Source: an uncultured Collinsella sp.
Lineage (GTDB): Bacteria > Actinomycetota > Coriobacteriia > Coriobacteriales > Coriobacteriaceae
NCBI GenBank assembly: GCA_958407555.1
Contig: CATYJC010000111.1
Location: 1-5,662 of the forward strand
Reading direction: 5' to 3'
Length of the DNA: 5,662 nt
Of the stretch, positions 1 through 5,657 are shown in pieces. Each line of letters begins with the position of its first letter. Position 1 is the first letter of the stretch. The notes below the pieces were generated by a model. The model was not told the origin of the DNA. It searched no databases and saw only the letters and a program-made list of their open reading frames with translations. The position numbers and the translations under genes are program-made.

Positions 1-440
1 CGCAGGTAGATCTCGGGGTCGGGCTTAAACGCGCTGCACTCGTGACCGCTGATGGTGTAATCCAGCACATCGGCAATGCCGGCGATCTCCACCAGCTCGT
101 CAATAAGCTCGCGATAGGACGAGCTCGCGATGGCGCACTTCACGCCGCGCTCGTGCAGCTCACGCATCACCGGCTCCGTCTGCTCGTTGAGCAGCTCGGC
201 ATACGGAACGGGATGGTCCGGGCTATAGACCTGCTTGTACTCAACGCGCAGGCGTTCGCGCAGCTCAACATCGTCGGGCACCAGCGCCTCCCAAATGGCA
301 GGCTCGTTAGACCCCGAAAGATCGGGGATCTCGTCAAAGTGGAAGCCCTTCTCCTCCATAAACGCCACGCGACGACGGTTGTAGAACCACTCGGTATCGA
401 CCAGCACGCCGTCCATGTCAAACAGCACTGCCTTGATCAT
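1..440 (-). CDS. HAD-superfamily phosphatase / phosphoglucomutase-like hydrolase, C-terminus beyond window
   Basis: The first 146 codons of a haloacid dehalogenase-type hydrolase; the rest lies beyond base 1. Seen: the N-terminus MIKAVLFDMDGVLVDTEWF carries HAD motif I, with nucleophile Asp8 and acid/base Asp10. Residues about 15-85 form a helical cap of the subfamily I type. IASSS (104-108) fits motif II, and Lys139 in FKPDPEIYL fits motif III. Motif IV should lie just outside the window. The family is usually 210-230 residues, so about two thirds is present. The start at 440 is chosen because GGGAGGAG (447-454) sits 6 bases upstream. An in-frame ATG at 446 abuts that site and is less likely. 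Known of the family: Mg2+-dependent cytoplasmic removal or transfer of phosphate on small metabolites, often sugar phosphates. Substrate cannot be read from the sequence. It follows a strong terminator, so it is probably a separate transcription unit from the PTS operon. Confidence 0.93.
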   Translation of the reverse strand, partial: MIKAVLFDMDGVLVDTEWFYNRRRVAFMEEKGFHFDEIPDLSGSNEPAIWEALVPDDVELRERLRVEYKQVYSPDHPVPYAELLNEQTEPVMRELHERGVKCAIASSSYRELIDELVEIAGIADVLDYTISGHECSAFKPDPEIYL

Positions 441-459
441 ACGCATCTCCTCCCACCTG

Positions 460-484
460 CCAAAAAGGGACAGGTTTATTTTGG
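460..484. repeat. Small inverted repeat with GGGACAGG core upstream of the HAD gene
   Basis: CCAAAA (460-465) and TTTTGG (479-484) can pair around a 13-base loop containing GGGACAGG. The stem is short and A+T-rich, so it is unlikely to be a terminator alone. Its sequence resembles intergenic repeat elements that I recall from Coriobacteriia genomes, but I have no search to confirm this. It sits just upstream of the ribosome binding site of the HAD gene, inside that gene's probable leader. Confidence 0.35.
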
Positions 485-533
485 TAGGTTTTATCTGGGA
501 TTTGCGACGCGACAGACACGCCCTCCCCAGAGC

Positions 534-566
534 AAAAAAGGGGACGGGGCGCAAAACCCCATCCCC
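534..566 (-). terminator. Intrinsic terminator after the SIS deglycase gene
   Basis: Read on the minus strand, GGGGATGGGG (566-557) pairs with CCCCGTCCCC (549-540) over ten base pairs, one of them a G-U wobble, around a 7-base loop. Six T residues follow directly (539-534). The hairpin begins 34 bases after the SIS stop codon. This is a canonical Rho-independent terminator for minus-strand transcription. On the plus strand the wobble becomes a C-A mismatch and no T-run follows, so it should act in one direction only. Confidence 0.93.
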
Positions 567-600
567 TCTCAATCAACCCGTAAGGTCTACTTACTTGTGA

Positions 601-1584
601 TTAGTAGGAAAGCTTCCACATGTAGCGACGCATGGTCAGCGGGTGCTGACGGGCCTCGGCGATCTGGTTGCCGTACTCGCGCATAACGGCGAGGTGCAGC
701 AGCGGGTTGAAGTAGGTGACGACGCTCGCGGGCACGGCGTCAGCCAGGCCGTAGTCCTTGGAGTCGATCAGAGCGACCTTGGCGCCCATGCGCTCAAGGA
801 AGGTGAGGGCGCGGGCGTCCATCGGACGGGTGGCGCCATCGGACATGAAGAAGACGTAGGGCTTACCCTCGGTGGAAACCTCGAACGGGCCGTGGAAGTA
901 CTCGCCGGTGTTGTAGGCGGCGGCGTCGATCCACTGCATCTCGGTGAACAGGAAGGCGGCGTGAGAATAAGCCATCTTCTCGGAGGCACCGGAAGCCATG
1001 AAGTAGATCATCTTGTCGTCCTTGAAGTCCTCGGCGAACTTCTTGGCGAGCTTCTTGCAGTGCTGAGCGGCGTTCTCGCAGAGCTCGAAGACGTTGGTGA
1101 GGCCGGTGATCATGTCCTCGTAGTGGTCATAGCCCTCGGTCTGCTGAAGGATCTCGACAGCAAGAGCGATGGCGTAGCCGGGCTTCTCGCACTTGGCAGC
1201 GAAGTTGGCGTGGAAGCCGTGAACGATGACGTAGTCAGCGTCGACGGTCAGAGCGGAGCCAGCCTTGTTGGTGAGGGAGACGACCGGGCAGTTGTGCTTC
1301 TTGGCGGTCTTGTTGGCCTCGACGGTCTCGGGCGTGGAGCCACCGAGGGAGCAGGTGATCACGAAGGTGTGCTCGTTGACCCAGGAGGGCGTGTCGTAGT
1401 TGAACTCGTTAGCGGTGAAGATCTGAACGTTCAGCTTGTCCGTGTTGTTGGCCAGGAAGTACTTGGCGGGGTACAGGTCGGACATGGAAGCACCGCAGCC
1501 GACGAAAGCGACGCTGTGGATCTCGTGGTTGGACAGGACGTCAGCGACGATCTGCTTAGGGAGGTTAAGGTCGATCTCGTACAT
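601..1584 (-). CDS. SIS-domain phosphosugar enzyme, FrlB/GfrF-like deglycase (327 aa)
   Basis: Probable cytoplasmic deglycase that splits a 6-phosphorylated Amadori compound into glucose 6-phosphate and an amine. Two SIS domains are visible: residues about 20-125, with FVGCGAS (28-33) and the phosphosugar-binding CSLGGSTPET (78-87), and about 185-300, with GEYFHGP (227-233). Glu215 and His231, 16 residues apart, match the catalytic pair I recall for FraB/FrlB deglycases. GlmS isomerase has the same spacing, so the pair alone does not settle the reaction. The C-terminus (MRRYMWKLSY) resembles the RRYY...VEY ending of FrlB and not that of GlmS. No glutaminase domain is present. The start at 1584 is preferred: AAAGGA (1594-1599) lies 9 bases upstream, whereas in-frame ATGs at 1593 and 1620 have worse spacing. 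The gene follows the PTS genes after a 200-base gap and ends in a strong terminator. Alternative: an aldose-ketose isomerase/deaminase for an amino sugar (AgaS-like). SIS fold sure, deglycase role about 0.65. Confidence 0.9.
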   Translation of the reverse strand: MYEIDLNLPKQIVADVLSNHEIHSVAFVGCGASMSDLYPAKYFLANNTDKLNVQIFTANEFNYDTPSWVNEHTFVITCSLGGSTPETVEANKTAKKHNCPVVSLTNKAGSALTVDADYVIVHGFHANFAAKCEKPGYAIALAVEILQQTEGYDHYEDMITGLTNVFELCENAAQHCKKLAKKFAEDFKDDKMIYFMASGASEKMAYSHAAFLFTEMQWIDAAAYNTGEYFHGPFEVSTEGKPYVFFMSDGATRPMDARALTFLERMGAKVALIDSKDYGLADAVPASVVTYFNPLLHLAVMREYGNQIAEARQHPLTMRRYMWKLSY

Positions 1585-1593
1585 CTGACACAT

Positions 1594-1599
1594 TCCTTT
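1594..1599 (-). promoter_or_regulatory. Ribosome binding site deciding the SIS start
   Basis: AAAGGA on the minus strand, 9 bases before the ATG at 1584. The ATG at 1593 touches this site with no spacer, and the ATG at 1620 lies upstream of it, so the 327-residue product is favoured over the 330- or 339-residue versions. Confidence 0.75.
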
Positions 1600-1676
1600 C
1601 GATTTTTTGCGGCGCCACATTGCCGGACGCTCGCAGGGTTACCGTGATTTGGACCGAGTCGCCGGCCCGTTGAGGA

Positions 1677-1705
1677 TGCGACAAGGGGACTGCCCCATTG
1701 TCGCA
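1677..1705. repeat. Perfect 8-bp inverted repeat hairpin in the EIID-SIS gap
   Basis: TGCGACAA (1677-1684) pairs perfectly with TTGTCGCA (1698-1705). The stem continues as GGG/CCC after one mismatch (or one bulged base), leaving a 4-5 base loop. It lies in the transcribed gap between EIID and the SIS gene. On the minus strand no T-run follows, so it is not a standard terminator for the operon. It may be an RNA stability or processing element, or a dispersed intergenic repeat: its GGGGACTG core resembles the 460-484 and 534-566 hairpins. Confidence 0.6.
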
Positions 1706-1719
1706 TTTTGGGAATGGAA

Positions 1720-1759
1720 GCCTGCCTGGGGTATGGGATGCCAGGCAGGCCCCCGGGGG
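1720..1759 (-). terminator. Strong hairpin after EIID, possible partial terminator
   Basis: GCCTGCCTGG (1750-1741 on the minus strand) pairs perfectly over ten bases with CCAGGCAGGC (1729-1720), around an 11-base loop. TTCCATTCC follows, which is pyrimidine-rich but not a true T-run. The palindrome CCCCCGGGGG (1750-1759) abuts the stem upstream. The hairpin begins 34 bases after the EIID stop. It could terminate part of the transcripts, so that less SIS than PTS is made, or protect the 3' end of the PTS message. A full terminator is doubtful because no good promoter for the SIS gene is visible downstream of it. Confidence 0.45.
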
Positions 1760-1784
1760 AAAGCGGTTAGACGATTGGTCGCGA

Positions 1785-2618
1785 CTAGGCCAGGATGCCG
1801 GCCGCGGAGAGGGCGATGCCGCCCACGATGGCGATCACGAGAAGCCAACCGGTGTTGACGTTCTTCTTGATGAGCCAGTACATAAGGCCAGTGAGGCCAA
1901 GGGAAATCATCTGGGGCATCATGCCGTCCAGGATGTCCTGGATCACGACGGTGCCCTCAGCGAACTGCAGCGGGGTGGTGGCGCCGATCAGCGTAGCGAT
2001 CATGCCGCCCACGGACATAAGACCCACGATGCCGCAGACATACATGAGCTTCTCCATGAGGTCGCCGCCCTGAAGCTTGCTCAGGTACTCGTGGCCGCCC
2101 TGATAGCCCATCTTGGCTGCGAACCAAGTGATCACCACAGAGGGGACGATGGAGATGAGCATGGCCAGGATCGGACCCATGATGGAGCCCTGCTGAGCCA
2201 GCTGAACGCCCAGGCCAAAGGCGATAACGCGGATGGTGCCCTGGAAGAAGGAGTCACCGATGCCGGAAAGCGGACCCATGAGGGAGGTCTTGACCGCATT
2301 GATCGAATCGGGATCGAAGTTCTCGGGATCCTTAGCGTACTCCTCCTCCATGGAGGCGGAGAGGCCCAGGATGAAAGCGCTCGTCTGCGGGGTGCAGTTG
2401 TAGAACGCCATGTGACGGTGGTAAGCCTCTTTCTTAGCAGCGAGCTGCTTGGGGTCGGACTCATCCGGATAGAGGCGATCGAGCGTGGGAACCATGCCGT
2501 AGAGGAAGCCCATGTTCATCTGACGCTCGTAGTTCCAAGAGGCCTGGATGGCCCAGGAGCGCCAGAAGAACTGGCTGACCTTCTTGTTCAGGGACACGTC
2601 CTTGGTTGCGGTTGCCAT
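1785..2618 (-). CDS. PTS mannose-family EIID component (277 aa)
   Basis: Membrane subunit that forms the sugar channel with EIIC in a mannose-family (Man/Sor/Aga) phosphotransferase permease. The N-terminal region (FFWRSWAIQASWNYERQ, 17-33) and the stretch KTSLMGPLSGIGDSFFQGT (110-128) are EIID signatures. The first 120 residues are mostly soluble or membrane-associated. Hydrophobic segments follow at about 130-140, 147-168, 191-212, 236-250 and 257-276, the last near the end as usual for EIID. The length is typical of the family. The start at 2618 has AAGGAGG (2627-2633) 8 bases upstream. The open frame continues another 39 codons upstream, but those codons overlap EIIC in a second frame and are not protein-like. 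The gap to EIIC is 13 bases, so the two are surely co-transcribed. Substrate is not readable from this subunit. Confidence 0.97.
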   Translation of the reverse strand: MATATKDVSLNKKVSQFFWRSWAIQASWNYERQMNMGFLYGMVPTLDRLYPDESDPKQLAAKKEAYHRHMAFYNCTPQTSAFILGLSASMEEEYAKDPENFDPDSINAVKTSLMGPLSGIGDSFFQGTIRVIAFGLGVQLAQQGSIMGPILAMLISIVPSVVITWFAAKMGYQGGHEYLSKLQGGDLMEKLMYVCGIVGLMSVGGMIATLIGATTPLQFAEGTVVIQDILDGMMPQMISLGLTGLMYWLIKKNVNTGWLLVIAIVGGIALSAAGILA

Positions 2619-2626
2619 AGTGTGTT

Positions 2627-2634
2627 CCTCCTTA
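2627..2634 (-). promoter_or_regulatory. EIID ribosome binding site overlapping the EIIC stop codon
   Basis: The minus-strand string TAAGGAGG contains both the EIIC stop codon (TAA, 2634-2632) and the AAGGAGG ribosome binding site of EIID. Ribosomes ending EIIC are thus placed directly on the EIID site, which favours translational coupling and matched amounts of the two channel subunits. It also fixes the EIID start at 2618. Confidence 0.85.
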
Positions 2635-3426
2635 GTCTTCGTCGTCTTCGAGCGGATCGTAGTCGGAATCGACACCGGCGGCTGCATGGGAACCGTTGAA
2701 CTTGAAGCCCATGAAGACGACAGCCAGGCACACACCGATCAGAGCGACCGCGATGACGGACAGGTTGAGGTAAGCGGCGAGCAGGAAACCGATGAACAGG
2801 AACGGAGTCATGCCCTTCTTGATCATCATGGTGAGCAGCAGGGCCAAGCCGTAGGCGGTCATGATCTTGGTCGAAACGTTAAGACCAGTGGACAGCCACT
2901 CGGGAACCATGTTGACGATGGCCTGAACCAGGTCGGTGCCAACAAAGACGGCGAGGAAGATCGGCAGGAAGTACATGACGGCGTACAGACCGGAGCCGGC
3001 GCAGATGTGCATACGGTAGGCGGTCTTGAACTTTCCGTTATCGATCGCGCTATCGGCCACATGGGTGAGGGCGGCGATGATGGAACGGAACACGATGCCG
3101 AGGAGCTGACCCAGGACGGCGACCGGGATGGCGATCGTCATGGCGGTCTCGGCGGAAGCATCGGTCAGGCACGCAAAGGCAGCGGCCACGATGCCGCCCA
3201 GGACCATATCGGGCGGAACGGCGGCGCCGACCTGCACCAGGCCCATGGACACGAGCTCGACGGCGGCACCGACGGCAAGGCCGGTGGGCACATCGCCCAG
3301 CAGCAGACCGACGAGCGTAGCGCCAACGAGGGGCTGCTCGAAGTTAAGACGACCGAGCAGGCGGGAGTCCCACATGCAGAACACGCCGACGAGGCCGACG
3401 AGCACCGCACTGATGAACGTATTCAT
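2632..3426 (-). CDS. PTS mannose-family EIIC component (264 aa)
   Basis: Polytopic membrane subunit that binds and moves the sugar in a mannose-family PTS. It is hydrophobic almost throughout, with the family signature AVELVSMGLVQVGAAVPPD (55-73) and the conserved acidic/GG region DMVLGGIVAAAFA (73-85). Membrane or re-entrant segments are visible at about 3-19, 33-52, 75-87, 94-119, 142-162, 188-202 and 207-240. The C-terminus (about 251-264) is a run of Asp and Glu residues (DSDYDPLEDDED), a short acidic cytoplasmic or periplasmic-side tail. The length is normal for the family. The start at 3426 has AAAGGAG (3433-3439) 6 bases upstream. EIIAB ends 36 bases upstream and EIID follows after 13 bases, which is the standard AB-C-D order. 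ELVSMG...GAAVPPD favours the mannose/sorbose/amino-sugar group in general but does not fix the substrate. Confidence 0.97.
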   Translation of the reverse strand: MNTFISAVLVGLVGVFCMWDSRLLGRLNFEQPLVGATLVGLLLGDVPTGLAVGAAVELVSMGLVQVGAAVPPDMVLGGIVAAAFACLTDASAETAMTIAIPVAVLGQLLGIVFRSIIAALTHVADSAIDNGKFKTAYRMHICAGSGLYAVMYFLPIFLAVFVGTDLVQAIVNMVPEWLSTGLNVSTKIMTAYGLALLLTMMIKKGMTPFLFIGFLLAAYLNLSVIAVALIGVCLAVVFMGFKFNGSHAAAGVDSDYDPLEDDED

Positions 3427-3443
3427 ACCCTTCTCCTTTCAGT

Positions 3444-3457
3444 CAGGCAAAAGCCTG
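3444..3457. repeat. Short hairpin in the EIIAB-EIIC gap
   Basis: CAGGC (3444-3448) and GCCTG (3453-3457) form a 5-bp stem with a 4-base loop, UUUU in the minus-strand mRNA. It lies a few bases upstream of the EIIC ribosome binding site and just after the EIIAB stop. It is too short to terminate. It could tune EIIC translation or be chance. Confidence 0.3.
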
Positions 3458-3462
3458 GTTGA

Positions 3463-4386
3463 TTACAGCTTGGCGTCGATGTCGACGCTCTGATACGTAG
3501 GGGTCTGCTGGACATAGAGCTTGATGCCCATGTCGAGCAGCTGGTTGACGTCGGCCTTCTGGGTGGCGTCGAGGAAGACGGAGCTGTCCTTGCCGCCAAT
3601 CTGATCGGCACCGTCGTGGTTGGCGGTGGCGCCCAGGTTGATGGCGTCGAGCTTGTAGCCCTGGCAGAACTGCAGCATCTCGGCCGTGTTGCCAAAGACG
3701 AACATGACGCGCTCGCCGAGGGTGTTGAGCTTGTCCATCTTGGCGAGGGCACGCTCGACGGTGAAGACGTTCAGGCGCACGCCCTGGGGCTTGGCCAGCT
3801 TAAGAGCGCCCTTCTTGATGTCATCGTTGGCGGCAGCGTTGTCGACGACGATGATGCGCTCGGCCTGAACCTTGGTGGTCCAAGTAAAGACGACCTGGCC
3901 GTGCAGCAGACGGTAGTCAAGACGTGCGAGGACGATCTTGGCGGGACCGGAGCTGTGACGGGACGCCTTGGCCTTCTTGGCGGGAGCCGCGGCGGCCTCG
4001 ACCGGTGCGTTGGGGTTGGTCAGACCGGTGCGGGCCTCGTTGATGAGGGCCGCGAGCTCGGCGCCCTTGACGGGGACGGGGCTCATAGCGAGCGTGAGCG
4101 CCAGCGGGATGTTGAAACCGCTGACAACCGTGAACTTCGTGCCGTTCTTGGAAAGCTCGACCATGTTGTTGTTGACCGAGCTGCCGAGCATATCGGTCAG
4201 CACATAGACGGTGTCGTCCGCGTTGAACGTGGCGATCATGGCGTCCACCTTATTGGTGATGGGCTCCTTGTCGTCACGAGCAAGCGACACGACGTGGACG
4301 TTCGACACGTCGCCGAGAACCATCTCGAGCGTGTCTTTGGCGCCTGCGGCCAGGCCGCCATGAGATGCGAGAATGATCTGATTCAT
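3463..4386 (-). CDS. PTS mannose-family EIIAB fusion protein (307 aa)
   Basis: Cytoplasmic phosphoryl carrier that takes phosphate from HPr and passes it to the incoming sugar at EIIC/EIID. Residues 1 to about 125 are EIIA: the active-site histidine is His9 in LASHGGLAAG, and Asp65 in LTDMLGSS matches the supporting aspartate of E. coli ManX. Residues about 125-148 form an Ala/Pro/Lys-rich flexible linker like that of ManX. Residues about 149-307 are EIIB, with active-site His162 in RLDYRLLHGQVVFTW. The usual second Asp of the RxDDRLxHGQ motif is Tyr158 here, a variant I recall from other gut Gram-positive EIIB proteins. The length is slightly below that of ManX (323). The start at 4386 has AAGGAGGAGG (4391-4400) with good spacing. 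It is the first gene of the PTS set, preceded by a promoter-like, repeat-bearing region. Confidence 0.97.
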   Translation of the reverse strand: MNQIILASHGGLAAGAKDTLEMVLGDVSNVHVVSLARDDKEPITNKVDAMIATFNADDTVYVLTDMLGSSVNNNMVELSKNGTKFTVVSGFNIPLALTLAMSPVPVKGAELAALINEARTGLTNPNAPVEAAAAPAKKAKASRHSSGPAKIVLARLDYRLLHGQVVFTWTTKVQAERIIVVDNAAANDDIKKGALKLAKPQGVRLNVFTVERALAKMDKLNTLGERVMFVFGNTAEMLQFCQGYKLDAINLGATANHDGADQIGGKDSSVFLDATQKADVNQLLDMGIKLYVQQTPTYQSVDIDAKL

Positions 4387-4412
4387 CTTGCCTCCTCCTT
4401 TTCGTTATGGTC

Positions 4413-4454
4413 ATTATAACGTCTTATACGTTGCTTATATTGCTAATTAGTATA
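4413..4454 (-). promoter_or_regulatory. Candidate promoter region of the PTS operon
   Basis: Upstream of the EIIAB gene the minus strand holds a perfect -10 hexamer TATAAT (4418-4413), 26 bases before the start codon. Two further boxes, TATAAG (4428-4423) and TATAAG (4439-4434), lie 10 and 11 bases further upstream, and TATACT lies at 4454-4449. No good -35 box stands at 16-18 bases from TATAAT; the sequence there is about AATATA. A promoter that needs an activator would fit. No sigma-54 type GG/GC element was found. Which box is used cannot be decided from sequence. Confidence 0.5.
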
Positions 4455-4456
4455 AA

Positions 4457-4491
4457 GACCGTTCGCGGGTGAAAATCGACCGTTGACGGGT
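4457..4491. promoter_or_regulatory. Tandem operator-like direct repeat, 21-bp period
   Basis: GACCGTTCGCGGGT (4457-4470) and GACCGTTGACGGGT (4478-4491) match at 12 of 14 positions and are separated by 7 bases, giving a period of exactly 21 bp, or two helix turns. Each holds a small dyad: CCGTTGACGG (4480-4489) is perfect outside its two central bases, and CCGTTCGCGG (4459-4468) has one mismatch. They lie just upstream of the TATAAT box of the PTS operon. This is what a pair of sites for a dimeric regulator bound on one face of the DNA would look like. The regulator is not in the window. Confidence 0.6.
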
Positions 4492-4569
4492 TTAACGTAC
4501 TTGAAACGTTGGAGCTGAGTAGGCCGGCGCTGGCTGGATAACCCCAGGTCAGACCCTGCGCGCAATCCT

Positions 4570-5652
4570 CTATCGCACGAAGTACCAGGGGCTTTCCTGC
4601 ACGGTGGGTTCCAGCGCAATGCCGGTGCGCTCCTTAAACAGATCCATGTCCTGCGATTTCTCCGTCCACCACGCGTTGGGCTTAAAGGTCATGCTCTCGA
4701 CAATACGTTTGACAATGACGCTGTTGCGCAGCTTGGAGAAGTCGGTGTTCATGATCAAGATGGAAGCGAGCACCAGCGCGATGCCCAAGACCTTGATCGC
4801 GCCGGCGGACTCGGCATAGATGCCAATACCGACCAGAACGGTCGCCACGGTTTCGAACGAAGCCACGACCGGCACCTTCGACGTCTCAAGACCCATCGAA
4901 AGGCCCTGCATGTAAAAGATGTACGCAAGAGCCGTCGGAATAAAGCCAAAGCCCGCGAACAACAGAATGAGCTGCGGGGACATTGCCGCGGCCATATCGG
5001 ACCACGGAGCCGAAAGCACCGCCATAAAGCATCCGCCAAAGACAAAGCCCCAAAACGTCACCGCCAGCGGATGCAGCGTCTTGGTGGCCATGCGACTAAA
5101 CACAGCCAGCAGCGCACCACAAAGGCCCGCAATCACGCCTGACGTGACGCCCCAAACCGAGAAATGGAAACCGGACAGGTCGCCGCTCGTCACCGCGAGC
5201 ACGCAACCCACAATGTTAAAGACGATGGCGACGAGCTTGTTGTAGGTCACGTCCTCGCGATAAAGCACACGGCCGAGCACGACGCCAAACACCGGCGAGG
5301 TATAGAGCAGCACCGAGGCCGTGGACATGCCGACCTCGCCCATGCACTCGTAATAGCAGGTGTTGGCGACGGCCAAGCCGACGATACCGACAAGCGCGCA
5401 GGGGACGAGCTCTTTAGGACTTGCCTTGAACAGGGCCAGCGGACCCTGAACCACGGTAGACCCCTCACCCGGACGGCAGCCCATAAACATCAGGACCGGC
5501 GCCAAGATAAGCGCTCCGACCAACAAGCGAAAGGCAGCCATGCTCTGGGACGAAACGCCCATGGCCGAGATGCCGTTTACAAAGATTCCGATGCTGCCCC
5601 ACATAAGCGCGGCGATCAGCACCAGCACATAGCCCAGATTGCTTTTCTTCAA
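4570..5652 (-). CDS. EamA/DMT-superfamily transporter with C-terminal tail (360 aa)
   Basis: Integral membrane protein of the drug/metabolite transporter superfamily, probably an exporter or importer of a small metabolite. Ten hydrophobic segments are visible at about 7-27, 36-57, 82-103, 109-131, 138-156, 166-186, 195-214, 225-246, 258-280 and 284-302, in two homologous five-helix halves. Each half shows the EamA pattern: SPVFGVVLGRVLYRED (119-134) in the first and FETVATVLVGIGIYAES (266-282) in the second. Residues 303-360 form a hydrophilic, Trp-containing tail longer than usual for the family. The start is TTG at 5652, supported by GGAGG (5658-5662) 5 bases upstream; the next in-frame ATG is inside helix 1. 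An upstream start outside the window cannot be excluded. The stop is 183 bases before the PTS operon with no evident terminator between, so some read-through is possible. Substrate unknown. Confidence 0.93.
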   Translation of the reverse strand: MKKSNLGYVLVLIAALMWGSIGIFVNGISAMGVSSQSMAAFRLLVGALILAPVLMFMGCRPGEGSTVVQGPLALFKASPKELVPCALVGIVGLAVANTCYYECMGEVGMSTASVLLYTSPVFGVVLGRVLYREDVTYNKLVAIVFNIVGCVLAVTSGDLSGFHFSVWGVTSGVIAGLCGALLAVFSRMATKTLHPLAVTFWGFVFGGCFMAVLSAPWSDMAAAMSPQLILLFAGFGFIPTALAYIFYMQGLSMGLETSKVPVVASFETVATVLVGIGIYAESAGAIKVLGIALVLASILIMNTDFSKLRNSVIVKRIVESMTFKPNAWWTEKSQDMDLFKERTGIALEPTVQESPWYFVR

Positions 5653-5657
5653 CGCAG

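Noticed and set aside
42..686. Plus-strand open frame across the HAD gene and the terminator
   Set aside because: It spans an intrinsic terminator and the end of the SIS gene, and the minus-strand HAD frame has unmistakable motifs.
643..1647. Long open frame on the plus strand opposite the SIS gene (about 334 codons)
   Set aside because: It is a shadow of the strongly G/C-ending codon bias of the minus-strand gene. Its translation is rich in Val, Gly, Leu, Asp and Glu, with no recognisable motif, and the true gene has clear SIS motifs.
1698..2699. Long plus-strand open frame opposite EIID (about 333 codons)
   Set aside because: His/Asp/Gly-rich low-complexity translation, running across hairpins and both ends of EIID, with no family resemblance. 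It is an antisense shadow.
2548..3462. Plus-strand open frame opposite EIIC (about 304 codons)
   Set aside because: Extremely Asp/Gly/His-rich translation, as expected when hydrophobic membrane codons are read in reverse. No plausible protein features.
3616..4419. Plus-strand open frame opposite EIIAB (about 267 codons)
   Set aside because: It overlaps the well-supported EIIAB gene and its upstream ribosome binding site, and shows no domain signal. It is a shadow.
4481..4511. Possible plus-strand promoter starting with TTGACG at 4483-4488
   Set aside because: No -10 box stands 16-18 bases downstream and no plus-strand gene follows. TTGACG is part of the direct repeat.
4387..4569. Sigma-54 promoter, as often drives mannose-family PTS operons in Firmicutes
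   Set aside because: No GG-N10-GC element with suitable context was found in the gap, whereas a TATAAT box is present.
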